Shown here one piece after another: positions 18,092 through 25,418 of a stretch of DNA of 64,000 bases. Source of the DNA: Nitrobacter sp051912485 (GTDB taxonomy: Bacteria; Pseudomonadota; Alphaproteobacteria; Rhizobiales; Xanthobacteraceae); assembly GCF_051912485.1 (NCBI RefSeq), contig NZ_CP196822.1:1-64000 (forward strand), given 5' to 3'. The translations under genes and the position numbers were made by a program. Numbering within the stretch: position 1 is the first letter of the stretch; each line of letters opens with the position of its first letter. Under the pieces are notes generated by a model that did not search any database, was not told the DNA's origin, and saw only the letters and a list, made by a program, of their open reading frames with translations.

Positions 18092-18129
18092 CTTGGGCTG
18101 TCCTGTTTATCCAGACTTGAGGGATTGCC

Positions 18130-18666
18130 ATGCTGAAAGTCCTTGCCATCGTCGTCGCCATCTTCGTCATTGCTGTCGCCGTTGTTCTGGGACTGGCTTC
18201 GACCAAGCCCGATACCTTCCGCGTCGAGCGGTCCGCCGTTATCAAGGCGCCGCCGGAGAAGATCTTCCCGCTGATCGCCGACTTCCATCAGTGGGGACGG
18301 TGGTCGCCTTATGAGACCCGCGATCCCGCGATGAAGCGGACCTACGGCGGCGCCGAACGCGGCAAGGGTGCGACCTACGCCTGGGAAGGCGACAGCAACG
18401 TCGGCAAGGGCCACATGGAAATTCTTGATGCGCCCGCTTCCCAGAATGTCGTCATCAAGCTCGACTTCCTGAAGCCCTTCGAGGCGCACAACACCGCCGA
18501 ATTCACATTGCAGCCTGAGGGCGATGGCACCCGTGTCACATGGGCGATGCAGGGCCCGACCCCATTCATCGGCAAGATCATGCACGTGTTCATCAACATG
18601 GATCGCATGGTCGGTACTGATTTCGAGGCTGGTCTCGCCAATCTGCGCAAGGCGGCGGAGAGCTGA
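18130..18666 (+). CDS. SRPBCC (START/polyketide cyclase-like) membrane-anchored protein
   Basis: A 178-residue protein with one N-terminal membrane anchor (about 3-24, uncleaved because no clear signal-peptidase site follows) and a SRPBCC ligand-binding domain (VERSAVIKAPPEKIFPLIADFHQWGRWSPYE, about 32-62). Ligand unknown. It follows the sigma factor gene by 102 bp on the same strand and carries its own P4 promoter, so it is probably part of the same regulon. Confidence 0.8.
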   Translation: MLKVLAIVVAIFVIAVAVVLGLASTKPDTFRVERSAVIKAPPEKIFPLIADFHQWGRWSPYETRDPAMKRTYGGAERGKGATYAWEGDSNVGKGHMEILDAPASQNVVIKLDFLKPFEAHNTAEFTLQPEGDGTRVTWAMQGPTPFIGKIMHVFINMDRMVGTDFEAGLANLRKAAES

Positions 18667-18730
18667 ATTAACCGCTCATACGCGGGGGAGGAGATGAAAA
18701 TCAATTCCTGTGCCCACTTCAACGGCACCT

Positions 18731-18759
18731 GCGAGGGGTTCGCTTATTTTTCCCCTCGC
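18731..18759. other. Hairpin between convergent genes
   Basis: GCGAGGGG (18731-18738) pairs with CCCCTCGC (18752-18759), with a T-rich loop. It lies between the SRPBCC gene and the convergent small membrane protein gene and may end transcription from either side. Confidence 0.4.
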
Positions 18760-18794
18760 GCAGCCGCGTTCGCGGTGTCGTGACGGCCGAAGAG

Positions 18795-18908
18795 CTATTT
18801 CACGTAGAAGACGCAGGCTGCGATCACCAGCAGCGCCGTCACCGCCATGACATGCGCGAACATATCGGCGAGCGTGCCGGAAGCCGTCCGCTTTGTGGCA
18901 TCGGTCAT
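18795..18908 (-). CDS. Small single-pass membrane protein (37 aa)
   Basis: The reading frame from the ATG at 18908 (preceded by GGGGAAGGAC) encodes MTDATKRTASGTLADM and then about 20 hydrophobic residues ending FYVK. The soluble N-terminus and C-terminal membrane helix look like a small tail-anchored protein. I know no named family. The frame extends upstream to 19070, but there is no ribosome site at the earlier starts. It lies alone on the minus strand inside the sigma-factor block. Confidence 0.5.
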   Translation of the reverse strand: MTDATKRTASGTLADMFAHVMAVTALLVIAACVFYVK

Positions 18909-19211
18909 GATGTCCTTCCCCATTTGGTTTTGGCCAGTGTGGTTCGGGCATGACTCATCGCGGCTTGCGCGCGAGCCAAAATTGAATCGATGTTTACGCG
19001 GAACGCCCCTTGGAATTACTGCGCCCGCATCTTGTCCCCGCGGCCGAAGCAATGACACAAGCGTGATCAAGCAATGCGGCAGGAATTTGTTGCGACGGAA
19101 AACGCGCGATACGCGCTCATCTGCGTTTGACGGCCGCGTCGTGGCTTTCGTCTTGCGTCATCACATCATCATATGCAGCGCTGCAAAGCGCTCGCTCACC
19201 GGGAGAACATC

Positions 19212-19865
19212 ATGCCGCTGACGCTGTACATGCATCCGCTGTCGTCCTATTGCCACAAGGCACTAATCGCGTTCCATGAGAACGCGACGCCATTCACGGC
19301 CATGTCGGTCGATCTCGGCGATCCGGACGAGCGCGCGGTGCTGCTGAAGCTGTGGGGTGTCGGCAAATTTCCGGTGCTGCAGGATGCCGCGCGCAGTGAG
19401 GTGGTGCCGGAATCCAGCATCATCATCGAGTATCTCGACAGGCATTATCCGGGCGTGACGCGGTTCATCCCGCAGGATCGCGATGCGGAGCGCGAGGTGC
19501 GACTGAAGGACCGTTTTTACGATCTGCACATTCACAACCACATGCAAAAGGTGGTCGGCGACCGGCTGCGGCCTGCCGGTAGCAAGGACCCGCACGGCGT
19601 TGAGGATGCGAAAACGCGGATGCGTGCGGCCTATGACATTGCCGAGCGCGAGATGGCATCGCGCCCCTGGGCAGCCGGCGACGATTTCTCGATGGCAGAT
19701 TGCGCGGCCGCGCCGGCGTTGTTCTATGCCGCCAGGGTGCTGCCGTATGAGGACAGCCATCCACATCTCGCCGCCTATCTGGAACGGCTCAAGGCGCGGC
19801 CGTCCTATGCCCGCGTGCTGAAGGAAGCCGAACCGTATTTCCACATGTTCCCGCAGAGCGACTGA
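19212..19865 (+). CDS. Glutathione S-transferase family protein
   Basis: A 217-residue two-domain GST. The N-terminal thioredoxin-like domain starts MPLTLYMHPLSSYCHKAL with the SSYCHK active-site turn and the glutathione-binding VPESSIIIEYLD near 70-82; the all-helical C-terminal domain follows. Substrate unknown. GGGAGAACATC gives a good ribosome site. No clear ECF42-type promoter precedes it (closest is TTGACG, 16 bp, CGTC), so its membership of the sigma regulon is uncertain. Confidence 0.85.
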   Translation: MPLTLYMHPLSSYCHKALIAFHENATPFTAMSVDLGDPDERAVLLKLWGVGKFPVLQDAARSEVVPESSIIIEYLDRHYPGVTRFIPQDRDAEREVRLKDRFYDLHIHNHMQKVVGDRLRPAGSKDPHGVEDAKTRMRAAYDIAEREMASRPWAAGDDFSMADCAAAPALFYAARVLPYEDSHPHLAAYLERLKARPSYARVLKEAEPYFHMFPQSD

Positions 19866-19876
19866 AGGCCCTCGCA

Positions 19877-19927
19877 CGCGCCGAAAATTCTTTCCGGAAA
19901 TGTCGGAGAGCCCGTGGTTCGCCCGTC
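19877..19927 (+). promoter_or_regulatory. Candidate ECF42 promoter P3 of the second and third DGPF genes
   Basis: TGTCGG (19901-19906), 17-bp spacer, CGTC (19924-19927). The block at 19877-19900 (CGCGCCGAAAATTC, then a TTTCCGGAAA palindrome) abuts the -35 box and recurs at 15433. Transcription would start near 19934, about 42 bases before the ATG. Confidence 0.6.
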
Positions 19928-19975
19928 TTCATTGTAGAGCCGGTGTGGACCGGTCCGGATCAACGGAGGATCGCG

Positions 19976-20395
19976 ATGCGTTTCATGGTGATGGTGAAGG
20001 CGACGAAGGACACCGAGGCCGGCGTGATGCCGAGCACCGAGATGCTGACCGCGATGGGTCGGTTCAACGAAGAGATGGTAAAGGCCGGCGTCATGCAGGC
20101 GGGCGAGGGGTTGCATCCGACCTCGAAAGGCGCGCGTATCAAATATTCGGGCGCTGCGCCTGTGGTGACAGAGGGCCCGTTCCCGGTGAACAGCGATCTC
20201 GTCTGCGGCTTCTGGCTGATCGAGGTCGGTTCCAAAGACGAGGCGATCCAATGGATGAAACGCGCGCCGTTCGACGGCGGCGCGGAGATTGAGCTCAGGC
20301 AGATTTTCTCGTCCGAGGATTTTGGTGAGGCGCTGACGCCCGAACTGCGCGCGCAGGAGGAACGCCTTCGCGCGCAGGCGGCTGCGAAAAAGTAA
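19976..20395 (+). CDS. DGPF/YCII-domain protein (second copy)
   Basis: A 139-residue YCII protein starting MRFMVMVKATKDTEAG, with the motif degenerated to TEGPFPVNSDLVCGFWLIE near residues 62-80. The frame is open from 19943, but CGGAGGA lies before the ATG at 19976. It is followed after 37 bases by a paralogue with the same N-terminal pattern; the pair probably arose by duplication and is co-transcribed from P3. Function of the family is unknown. Confidence 0.85.
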   Translation: MRFMVMVKATKDTEAGVMPSTEMLTAMGRFNEEMVKAGVMQAGEGLHPTSKGARIKYSGAAPVVTEGPFPVNSDLVCGFWLIEVGSKDEAIQWMKRAPFDGGAEIELRQIFSSEDFGEALTPELRAQEERLRAQAAAKK

Positions 20396-20432
20396 ACACA
20401 AGACACCCACACCCAACAAGGGACAACGACCC

Positions 20433-20852
20433 ATGCGATTCATGATGCTGATGATTCCGAGAGGTTATGAGGCGGCGGCGCCGGGCACCATGCCTGATGC
20501 GAAGGCGGTCGCGGCGATGATGAAATATAATCAGGACCTCATGGATGCCGGCGTGCTGATCACGCTCGACGGCCTGCATCCGCCGTCGATGGGTGCCAGG
20601 GTTTCTTTTGTCGGCGGCAAGCCGCTCGTGACCGACGGTCCCTTCACCGAGGCCAAGGACGTGCTGGGCGGTTACTGGATGATCGATGTCGCCTCGCGCG
20701 ACGAGGCGATCGCCTGGGCGAAGCGATGCCCGGCCTCGGACAATGAGATCATCGAAATCCGGCAGGTGCAGGAGATGGCCGACTTTCCCGCCGATGTGCA
20801 GGAAGCCGCCGCCGGATTCGAGACGATGCAAGGGAAACCCGGCAAGGGTTAA
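20433..20852 (+). CDS. DGPF/YCII-domain protein (third copy)
   Basis: A 139-residue paralogue of the preceding gene: MRFMMLMIPRGYEAAAPGT with intact TDGPFTEAKDVLGGYWMID near 65-83. The 37-bp gap to the previous gene contains AAGGGA and no promoter, so it relies on transcription from P3. Biochemical role unknown. It closes the set of DGPF genes linked to the ECF42 sigma factor. Confidence 0.85.
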   Translation: MRFMMLMIPRGYEAAAPGTMPDAKAVAAMMKYNQDLMDAGVLITLDGLHPPSMGARVSFVGGKPLVTDGPFTEAKDVLGGYWMIDVASRDEAIAWAKRCPASDNEIIEIRQVQEMADFPADVQEAAAGFETMQGKPGKG

Positions 20853-20963
20853 CGGCAAAGCGGCCTCCGTTTTGGCCGCCCGGAGACTGCCTTGGGTTCG
20901 CCGCAACGCGTTCGCGGGCCGACGTGGCCCCGAATTTCAGCCGGGCGTCCGACCGGAAGCAGA

Positions 20964-20982
20964 CGAAACGAGTAGCGTTTCG
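20964..20982. promoter_or_regulatory. Inverted repeat upstream of the TetR gene
   Basis: CGAAACG (20964-20970) and CGTTTCG (20976-20982) form a perfect 7-bp inverted repeat about 30 bases before the TetR start. It could be an operator or a weak hairpin ending the DGPF transcript. The sequence differs from the TetR operator candidates. Confidence 0.3.
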
Positions 20983-20991
20983 CCGGGGCTC

Positions 20992-21010
20992 ATGTAAAAA
21001 CCATTCACAT
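20992..21010 (+). promoter_or_regulatory. Candidate TetR operator O1 overlapping the TetR start codon
   Basis: ATGTAAAAACCATTCACAT is an imperfect palindrome whose last two bases are the A and T of the TetR ATG at 21009. It shares the outline ATGTAAA, 5 bases, TTYACAT with O2 at 21981. Together they suggest the regulator controls itself and the DUF2852 gene. Confidence 0.55.
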
Positions 21011-21764
21011 GAGCTGGCGTAAGGAACCACGCCGCCCCGAGCGCGGCTACCATCACGGCAACCTGAAGGAGGCGCTGCTGCAGGCGGCGCTTGGCCTGAT
21101 CGCCGAGAAAGGCCCGGCGGGATTCACCTTTGCCGACGCCGCGCGGTCAGCCGGCGTCAGTCCCGCAGCACCGTACCGGCATTTTCGCGACCGCGACGAA
21201 CTGCTGTCCAGCATCGCGCAGCGCGGTTTCGAACAGTTCGAGGCGGTGCTGACCAAAGCCTGGGATGACGGTCGCCCCGATACCGTAACCGCGTTCGAGC
21301 GCGTCGGCCGCGCCTATCTCGCCTTCGCTCGCAACGAGCCTGCTTATTATTCGGCGATGTTCGAATCCGGCGTCCCGGTCGATGTCAATCCGATGCTGTC
21401 GGCTGCGAGCGAGCGCGCCTTCGGCATCATTCGCGCTGCAGCGGAAAGGCTTGCCGCGCTGACGCCGCCTGGCGTCGCACGACCGCCGGCGCTGATGATG
21501 GCGCTGCATATCTGGTCGATGTCCCACGGCATCGCCTCCCTGTTCGGCCGCGGCGATGCGGCGCGCCGCAAGCTGCCGATGTCCGCGGAAGACCTGCTCG
21601 AAGCTGGGGTGCTGATTTATCTGCGTGGGCTGGGCTTTTCTGCCGAGCGCAAGGCGGCGGACCATGCGGGCGCCCCGGCCCAGCCACCACCGGTGCCGGG
21701 ATCTGCATCACCTGCGTCGCCGTCACCGCCGCCGGGTCCGTGGAATCACAAATCCGCGAGTTGA
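21009..21764 (+). CDS. TetR/AcrR-family transcriptional regulator
   Basis: A 251-residue repressor-type regulator. The DNA-binding domain spans about residues 13-60 (RGYHHGNLKEALLQAAL, FTFADAARSAGVSPAAPYRHFRDRDELL); the ligand domain resembles the WHG-type TetR C-terminus (ALMMALHIWSMSHGIASLF). The last 35 residues are Pro/Ala-rich and probably disordered. The start codon overlaps candidate operator O1, leaving no room for a normal ribosome site, so translation may be leaderless or depend on read-through from the DGPF genes. The effector is unknown. Confidence 0.85.
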   Translation: MSWRKEPRRPERGYHHGNLKEALLQAALGLIAEKGPAGFTFADAARSAGVSPAAPYRHFRDRDELLSSIAQRGFEQFEAVLTKAWDDGRPDTVTAFERVGRAYLAFARNEPAYYSAMFESGVPVDVNPMLSAASERAFGIIRAAAERLAALTPPGVARPPALMMALHIWSMSHGIASLFGRGDAARRKLPMSAEDLLEAGVLIYLRGLGFSAERKAADHAGAPAQPPPVPGSASPASPSPPPGPWNHKSAS

Positions 21765-21824
21765 TCGCGCGGCTCGGGCATGCGTGCACCGGCGGAGCAA
21801 ATCATCGGTTCGCGCGTGTGGCCA

Positions 21825-21854
21825 CCCAAGCGTTTCTTTCGGATGGGCTTTTTT
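21825..21854 (+). terminator. Possible weak terminator after the TetR gene
   Basis: CCCA (21825-21828) and TGGG (21844-21847) flank an interrupted stem that is followed by CTTTTTTCG. The T-run is good but the stem is weak, so this is a tentative call. Confidence 0.3.
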
Positions 21855-21953
21855 CGTTTTGCCCCGCAGTCGCTCGCCGGGTCGGATGTGATGGGTCGTA
21901 ACAATCAAGAACCGCGCGACCTGCATGTTCGTGTTTGCCGCACCAACTCGCGC

Positions 21954-21999
21954 TTGACAAAAATCCGCAACGGCCTACTTATGTAAATGTTATTTACAT
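21954..21999 (+). promoter_or_regulatory. Promoter with TetR-type operator O2 of the DUF2852 gene
   Basis: A consensus -35 TTGACA (21954-21959), 16-bp spacer and -10 TACTTA (21976-21981) are followed by ATGTAAATGTTATTTACAT at 21981-21999. The latter is a perfect palindrome with 8-bp arms and a 3-base centre. It covers the end of the -10 box and the expected start (about 21988), a classic repression site. It matches O1 in front of the TetR gene. Confidence 0.7.
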
Positions 22000-22032
22000 T
22001 CACGCGGCGCGATGCCGTTCATGGAGAGGCCC

Positions 22033-22512
22033 ATGGCCAACACCGCTGACTACGATCGCTGGAACGGCCCTAACCACATGCAGGGCCAACAAGGTTGCTA
22101 TCCCTATCCCCGCTTCATGAATGCGCCTTGGCATCCGCTTCGGATCGTCCTGATCGTGCTGGGTTTCATGGTGTGGTGGCCGATCGGCCTTGCGATTCTC
22201 TTCTTCACACTCGGGAGCAGAAAAATGGGTTGCTGGAGCAACGATCGTTTCGAAAACAAGATGCAGCGGATGCGCGATCACATGGAGCGCCGGGGCTTTG
22301 GCTTCCGCGGCTTCGGGGCGCCCTCCAGCGGTAACCGCGCCTTCGATGAGTATCGCATGGAGACGCTGCGGCGGCTTGAGGAAGAGCAGACCGAATTCAA
22401 GGACTTCCTGGATCGCCTGCGTCAGGCCAAGGACAAGGAAGAGTTCGATGCGTTCATGGCCCAGCATCGCACCCGTCCGACGCCGCCGAACGATCAGACA
22501 CAAGGTCAGTAA
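22033..22512 (+). CDS. DUF2852 membrane protein
   Basis: A 159-residue protein with one strongly hydrophobic segment (about 35-57, PLRIVLIVLGFMVWWPIGLAI) followed by a basic, Met/Gly/Phe-rich stretch and a coiled-coil-like charged tail (EYRMETLRRLEEEQTEF). This is the DUF2852 layout; function unknown. In-frame ATGs exist at 22012, 22021 and 22033; GGAGAGG six bases before the last favours 22033. A perfect terminator follows the gene, and a TetR-type operator covers its promoter, so it is a single-gene unit likely controlled by the regulator upstream. Confidence 0.8.
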   Translation: MANTADYDRWNGPNHMQGQQGCYPYPRFMNAPWHPLRIVLIVLGFMVWWPIGLAILFFTLGSRKMGCWSNDRFENKMQRMRDHMERRGFGFRGFGAPSSGNRAFDEYRMETLRRLEEEQTEFKDFLDRLRQAKDKEEFDAFMAQHRTRPTPPNDQTQGQ

Positions 22513-22576
22513 TCGAGACCAGCAACGGTACGCCGATCTCGCCGGCTTTCGTTATAAGACCTGACGCCGACATGAC

Positions 22577-22607
22577 CGCCCGCCTGCACAACAGGCGGGC
22601 GTTTTTT
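22577..22607 (+). terminator. Rho-independent terminator after the DUF2852 gene
   Basis: CGCCCGCCTG (22577-22586) and CAGGCGGGCG (22592-22601) form a perfect 10-bp GC-rich stem with a 5-base loop, followed by six T residues. It also marks the right edge of the block between ybgC and tolQ. Confidence 0.92.
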
Positions 22608-23009
22608 GTGCGGCATTGCCGCGTTGAAGCTCCGAGCCGGCCGGTCACTGATGCGACTGGCGAGTGCGCGCTGGCGGCCATCGGCTCTCGGCGTCTGCCC
22701 GGTCCGGCCGCGACCGGCCCTCGGTGTGCAAGGGCTGGGGAACAGGGCAGTTCCGCGGTCGTAATTCCTCTTTGGTAACTCCGCCTTAACCATGATTAGC
22801 GTTTGGTTACAGTCGTAAAGATAGGCCGATAGCCCTCGTTTTGACATGTTGGCAGGGGAAGCAGGTCCCGCCTTTGGACGGGCCCTCCATGTGACTCAAC
22901 CGGGTTGTCGCGTTGGCGCTTTACGCCGCGCGCGATGCATGGCTGCGAAACAGGCGGCGGAGCCGCTCCGGGACAATAGGGGATATCTTGCGTTGAGAGG
23001 ACACTGCTC
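22608..23009 (+). promoter_or_regulatory. Long upstream region of tolQ
   Basis: About 400 bp without a convincing gene. It must hold the promoter for tolQRA because a strong terminator closes the preceding unit. AT-rich sequence with GGTAACTCCGCC and a TTAACC cluster lies at 22775-22810. GAGAGGAC gives the tolQ ribosome site. No operator was recognised. Confidence 0.35.
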
Positions 23010-23723
23010 ATGAATCCGGCCGACGTGGCGCAGTCAGCCTTGCCCCTGGCCTCAGCCGACGTGTCGCTGATTACGCTTTTTTTCCACGCTCACTGGATCG
23101 TGAAGGCGGTCATGCTCGGCCTTTTGGGCTGTTCGGTGTGGGTGTGGGCAATCGCGATCGACAAGATGTTTCTTTACGCCCGGACCAAGCGCGCGATGGA
23201 CCGCTTCGAGCAGGCCTTCTGGTCGGGAGAGTCGATCGAGGATCTGTACCGGGCGCTGTCGGCCAAGCCGACGCAGTCGATGGCCGCCTGTTTCGTCTCG
23301 GCGATGCGCGAGTGGAAACGCTCTTTCGAAAGTCAGGCGCGCTCGTTCGCCGGACTTCAGATGCGGATCGAGAAGGTGATGAACGTCTCGATCGCGCGCG
23401 AGATCGAACGGCTGGAACGGCGGCTGCTGGTGCTGGCGACGGTCGGCTCGGCCGGTCCCTTCGTCGGTCTGTTCGGCACCGTCTGGGGCATTATGTCGAG
23501 CTTTCAGTCGATCGCCGCGTCGAAGAATACCTCGCTCGCGGTGGTGGCGCCGGGCATCGCCGAAGCGCTGTTCGCAACGGCAATCGGCCTTATCGCCGCC
23601 ATTCCGGCGACTATTTTCTACAATAAATTCACCGCGGAAGTGAATCGCCAAGCTCAGCGGCTTGAAGGGTTTGCCGACGAATTCTCCGCGATCCTGTCAC
23701 GTCAGATCGACGAGCGGGCTTGA
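23010..23723 (+). CDS. tolQ: Tol-Pal system protein TolQ
   Basis: Inner-membrane proton-channel subunit of the TolQR motor, an ExbB/MotA relative. The 237 residues carry three membrane segments: about 25-48, 140-165 (VGSAGPFVGLFGTVWGIM) and 175-200 (GIAEALFATAIGLIAAIPATI). The conserved Gly/Thr motifs of the channel are intact. It is the first gene of tolQ-tolR-tolA-tolB; ybgC, usually next door, is 7.6 kb upstream. Confidence 0.96.
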   Translation: MNPADVAQSALPLASADVSLITLFFHAHWIVKAVMLGLLGCSVWVWAIAIDKMFLYARTKRAMDRFEQAFWSGESIEDLYRALSAKPTQSMAACFVSAMREWKRSFESQARSFAGLQMRIEKVMNVSIAREIERLERRLLVLATVGSAGPFVGLFGTVWGIMSSFQSIAASKNTSLAVVAPGIAEALFATAIGLIAAIPATIFYNKFTAEVNRQAQRLEGFADEFSAILSRQIDERA

Positions 23724-23754
23724 GGTCGGACGGCATGGAAACGGACGGTCCATC

Positions 23755-24210
23755 ATGGCGATGAATCCGGCAGCCTCCTCCTCGGGTGGCGGTGGACGGC
23801 GCGGACGGCGGCGGTCACAGCCGATGGCCGAGATCAACGTAACGCCGATGGTCGACGTCATGCTGGTGCTGTTGATCATCTTCATGGTCTCGGCGCCGCT
23901 TTTGACCGTGGGGGTGCCGCTTGATCTGCCGCAGACCCAGGCCAAGAGCCTCGAGCAGGACAAGACGCCGCTGCAGTTGTCGGTCGACACCAAGGGCCGG
24001 ATTTTCATCAACGATACCGAAGTCTCGATGGACGAACTGGTCCCGAAGTTGAAAGCGATTACCGATGCCCGCGGCGGTCTCGACGAGCGCATATTCATGC
24101 GCGCCGACAAGAAGGCCGACTACGGTACGGTGGCCCGGGTGATGGGCAAGCTGTCGGGTGCCGGTTTCAAGCGCTTGGCACTGGTCACCGAAGTGGAGCA
24201 GGGATCGTAG
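23755..24210 (+). CDS. tolR: Tol-Pal system protein TolR
   Basis: Single-pass ExbD-like partner of TolQ. The 151 residues have a Gly/Arg-rich cytosolic tail, then MAEINVTPMVDVMLVLLIIF with the essential membrane aspartate, and a periplasmic domain that binds peptidoglycan. The frame is open from 23662, but homologous sequence begins at the ATG at 23755. Its TAG stop is the first three bases of the palindromic element A. Confidence 0.95.
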   Translation: MAMNPAASSSGGGGRRGRRRSQPMAEINVTPMVDVMLVLLIIFMVSAPLLTVGVPLDLPQTQAKSLEQDKTPLQLSVDTKGRIFINDTEVSMDELVPKLKAITDARGGLDERIFMRADKKADYGTVARVMGKLSGAGFKRLALVTEVEQGS

Positions 24211-24370
24211 TGTGGTGGTTCAGAAGTTCGCTTCATTTCTCCGGCGAATCAGTCAAGCGAACTTCTGAACCTAAACCACACTAGAGTTATAAGATTACTA
24301 GTGCCCTTTGATTCCGAAGTTCGCATCAAAGGTTGCTGCAAGGGCATGCGAACTTCGGAATCGGGTACTA
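24208..24370. repeat. TAGT-ACTA double-hairpin element A (tolR-tolA gap)
   Basis: Two long palindromes in tandem. Hairpin 1 (24208-24283) starts TAGTGTGGTGGTTCAGAAG and ends with its complement ACCACACTA. Hairpin 2 (24299-24370) has arms GATTCCGAAGTTCGCAT and ATGCGAACTTCGGAATC within TAGT...ACTA. The linker is 15 bases. Near-identical to element B at 33033 in arms, with a diverged loop. It fills the whole gap between the tolR stop and the tolA start. Confidence 0.9.
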
Positions 24371-24373
24371 GGT

Positions 24374-25399
24374 TTGAAGGTCAAGGTCGACAAGACACTG
24401 GCGGCGTCGATTGCCCTGCACGTCCTCGTGATCGGGTGGGGTCTGGTGTCGTTTTCGTCGAAGGCCTTCGAGTCGGTGCCGGAGGAATCCCTGCCGGTCG
24501 ACATTATCTCTGCCGATCAGCTCGCGCATGTGACGGCGGGCATGAAAACCGGCAAGAAGGAAAACCCGAAGCCGCTGGTCGAGAAGGTCGCCGACCCTAC
24601 GCCGCCGGAGGACACCGTCGGCAAGATCGACGACAAGAAGCCGCCGGTCGTGACCGACGTGGCGCCCCAAGAACAACCAAAACCAGATGACAAGGCCGCT
24701 GCCGAGGCCGCAGCCGCTGCGAAGGCCGAGGCTGCAGCCAAAGCAGCAGACGCAAAGGCCAAGGCGGATGCGAAAGCCAAAGCAGAGGCCGCGAAGGCTG
24801 AGGCGGAAGCCGTAGCTGAGGCAAAGGCGGAGGCTCAAGCCAAGGCCAAGGCGAAGGCCGAAGCGCAGGCGAAAGCAAAAGCTGACGCTAAGGCGAAAGC
24901 GGAAGCCAAGGCCAAAGTCGAGGCAAAGGCCAAGGCTGAAGCCGAGGCGAAAGCCCAGGCAGAGGCGAAGAAGGCCGAGCGCGTGTTCGACCAATCGAAG
25001 ATCGCGGCGCTGCTCGACAAGCGCGAGCCGACTCGCCGCTCGGTCACAGGAGACACGCTAAATTCAAACGCCGCGCTCGGCCTTGCCCACGGCAAGTCCG
25101 CCGACAACTCGGCGACGTGGGGCGCGCTCTTTCGCAGCCAGGTCGAGCGCTGCTGGAAGAAGCCGTACGGTGGTATCGAAGCGCGAACAACGCAGGCAAT
25201 CTTTTCGATTAAGCTGAAGCGCGACGGCACGCTGGAGACGACGCCGATCGCGATCAGCAATCCGACCACGCCATATTTCCGCGTCTATCAGGAGAGCGCA
25301 ATGCGCGCGATCATCGAATGCCAGCCGTATAAGCTACCTGCACAGTTTTTTGATGAGTGGAAATTTTTCGAGCCGGTGTTCACCGAGAATCAGACCTAA
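24374..25399 (+). CDS. tolA: Tol-Pal system protein TolA
   Basis: Trans-envelope rod linking TolQR to Pal. One N-terminal membrane segment (about 9-27), a proline-rich linker, an Ala/Lys/Glu helical repeat domain (about 115-205), and a C-terminal TonB-like domain (WGALFRSQVERCWKKPYGG onward). The family start MKVKVDKTLAAS is encoded from a TTG at 24374, three bases after palindromic element A. The frame also opens at another TTG (24308) inside the element, which would add about 22 unfamily-like residues. The ribosome site at 24374 is poor. Confidence 0.9.
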   Translation: MKVKVDKTLAASIALHVLVIGWGLVSFSSKAFESVPEESLPVDIISADQLAHVTAGMKTGKKENPKPLVEKVADPTPPEDTVGKIDDKKPPVVTDVAPQEQPKPDDKAAAEAAAAAKAEAAAKAADAKAKADAKAKAEAAKAEAEAVAEAKAEAQAKAKAKAEAQAKAKADAKAKAEAKAKVEAKAKAEAEAKAQAEAKKAERVFDQSKIAALLDKREPTRRSVTGDTLNSNAALGLAHGKSADNSATWGALFRSQVERCWKKPYGGIEARTTQAIFSIKLKRDGTLETTPIAISNPTTPYFRVYQESAMRAIIECQPYKLPAQFFDEWKFFEPVFTENQT

Positions 25400-25418
25400 C
25401 GGCGCAGTTATTTGCGCC

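Noticed and set aside
19100..19211. An ECF42 promoter before the GST gene
   Set aside because: The nearest match is TTGACG, 16, CGTC, which differs in both -35 sequence and spacing from the four others, so it was not added to the regulon.
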